From: Thermotogaceae bacterium
Lineage (GTDB): Bacteria > Thermotogota > Thermotogae > B21-G9 > HyVt-16
Assembly: GCA_011043375.1 (NCBI GenBank)
Contig: DQYP01000045.1
Coordinates: 1-16,394, forward strand
Direction of reading: 5' to 3'
Length of the DNA stretch: 16,394 bases
The notes below the pieces were generated by a model. It saw only the letters and a list, made by a program, of their open reading frames with translations. It made no database searches and was not told the DNA's origin. Position numbers and translations under genes: made by a program. Below, in pieces: positions 15,745-16,394 of the stretch (the stretch's first letter is position 1; each line of letters starts with the position of its first letter).

Positions 15745-16394
15745 ATGAGCAAATCATACGATGCAGTAGTTATAGGTGGAGGTCCTGGAGGATATGTAGC
15801 AGCAATAAGACTCGCACAACTTGGAAAGAAAGTAGTCATCATCGAAAAAAATGAATTCGGTGGTACCTGTACAAACAAGGGATGTATTCCAACCAAGGCT
15901 CTATTAACGGCTGCACATCTCTATAGAGATATAAAAGAAAAATCATCAAAATTTGGTATAAAAGTTAGTGATTTGGAATACGAAATATCCGGAATAATGA
16001 AACACATGAAAAAGTCAGTGATGCTCTCGAGAAAAGGTATAGAGTTTTTGCTAAAGAAAAACAATGTAGATGTCATAAAAAATGAGGCAAAATTGAAAGA
16101 TAGGGAAACGATCGTTGTAAAAGATGAAGAAATACATGCAAAAAATATAGTGCTTGCCCAAGGATCGAAAGCCATCGTTTTTCCTCCTTTTGATGAAATA
16201 CCGGGAATTTGGACGAGCGATGATGTATTCGAAATGAACAAGATGCCAGAGAGTATCTTAATAATAGGTGGTGGAGTAATCGGAGTAGAATTTGCAACCT
16301 TTTTCTCCTCTTTTGGTGTTGAAGTTCACCTGGTAGAAATAGCGGAACATATACTTCCCTATGAAGATGAAGATGTGGCAGAGGAAATAAAAAA
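15745..16394 (+). CDS. lpdA: Dihydrolipoamide dehydrogenase, N-terminal part (runs off the window)
   Basis: Lpd is the FAD- and NAD-dependent E3 subunit that reoxidises dihydrolipoyl groups in 2-oxoacid dehydrogenases or the glycine cleavage system. About 216 codons are present with no stop. The FAD-binding motif VVIGGGPGGYVAAIRLAQ (9-26) is followed by the redox-active disulfide in GGTCTNKGCIPTKAL (C42, C47), ATG-like LAQGSKA, and the NAD-binding GGGVIGVEFA. The C-terminal interface domain with the His-Glu pair lies outside the window. ATG 15745 has the strong SD GGAGGTGAT within the end of the DUF368 gene, 3 nt after whose stop it starts. No lipoyl-bearing partner gene is visible here, so the complex served is unknown. 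A close disulfide reductase is a less likely alternative. Confidence 0.88.
   Translation, partial: MSKSYDAVVIGGGPGGYVAAIRLAQLGKKVVIIEKNEFGGTCTNKGCIPTKALLTAAHLYRDIKEKSSKFGIKVSDLEYEISGIMKHMKKSVMLSRKGIEFLLKKNNVDVIKNEAKLKDRETIVVKDEEIHAKNIVLAQGSKAIVFPPFDEIPGIWTSDDVFEMNKMPESILIIGGGVIGVEFATFFSSFGVEVHLVEIAEHILPYEDEDVAEEIK

Overview
This window looks like chromosomal core from a bacterium of the Thermotogota; that assignment is an inference from gene content, AT-rich composition, heavy AGA/AGG and ATA codon use, strong Shine-Dalgarno (SD) sites, frequent TTG/GTG starts and tight gene overlap. A Pseudothermotoga- or Kosmotoga-like member would fit, but I cannot fix the genus from sequence alone. Every gene I can support lies on the + strand, and there is no sign of a prophage, insertion sequence, CRISPR array, tRNA or rRNA.

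Layout. Positions 1-290 are non-coding. They hold a roughly 170-bp repeat element with inverted ends and about four degenerate 28-30 bp internal units, then a weak promoter candidate. A D-cysteine desulfhydrase-like PLP enzyme follows (291-1277). An extended -10 promoter candidate sits at the end of that gene. From 1322 to the window edge thirteen genes follow with overlaps or gaps of only a few bases; the largest gap is 47 nt. They are rbfA, truB, ribF, a Cof-type HAD phosphatase, a DegT-family aminotransferase, lnt, a small DUF6485 Cys-rich protein, an RlmD-type rRNA methyltransferase, an unrecognised small membrane protein, a large RND transporter, prmA, a secreted 5'-nucleotidase, a DUF368/PopT-type undecaprenyl-phosphate transporter and the first part of a dihydrolipoamide dehydrogenase.

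How the genes fit together. Two themes are interleaved. One is ribosome and translation maturation: RbfA, TruB, the RlmD-type 23S methyltransferase, and PrmA for L11. The other is the cell envelope and periplasm: Lnt, the RND pump, the exported nucleotidase, the PopT-type lipid-carrier transporter, the small membrane protein, and perhaps the DegT enzyme. RibF supplies FMN/FAD, and the Lpd at the right end is a flavoprotein. Many starts overlap the preceding stop (ATGA at lnt/DUF6485 and rlmD/membrane protein, TTGA at truB/ribF), so translational coupling is likely.

Most unusual points: the repeat element at 54-226; a perfect 8-bp hairpin inside the 5' codons of the DUF368 gene whose 3' arm could also pair with a downstream GGGAGG followed by seven T; a hairpin presenting the SD in its loop before the rlmD TTG start; a long ribF/HAD overlap; and two uncharacterised small genes (DUF6485 and a 146-residue membrane protein). 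I found no clear evidence of a wholly new multi-gene system; this is mainly a dense housekeeping operon with some regulatory curiosities.
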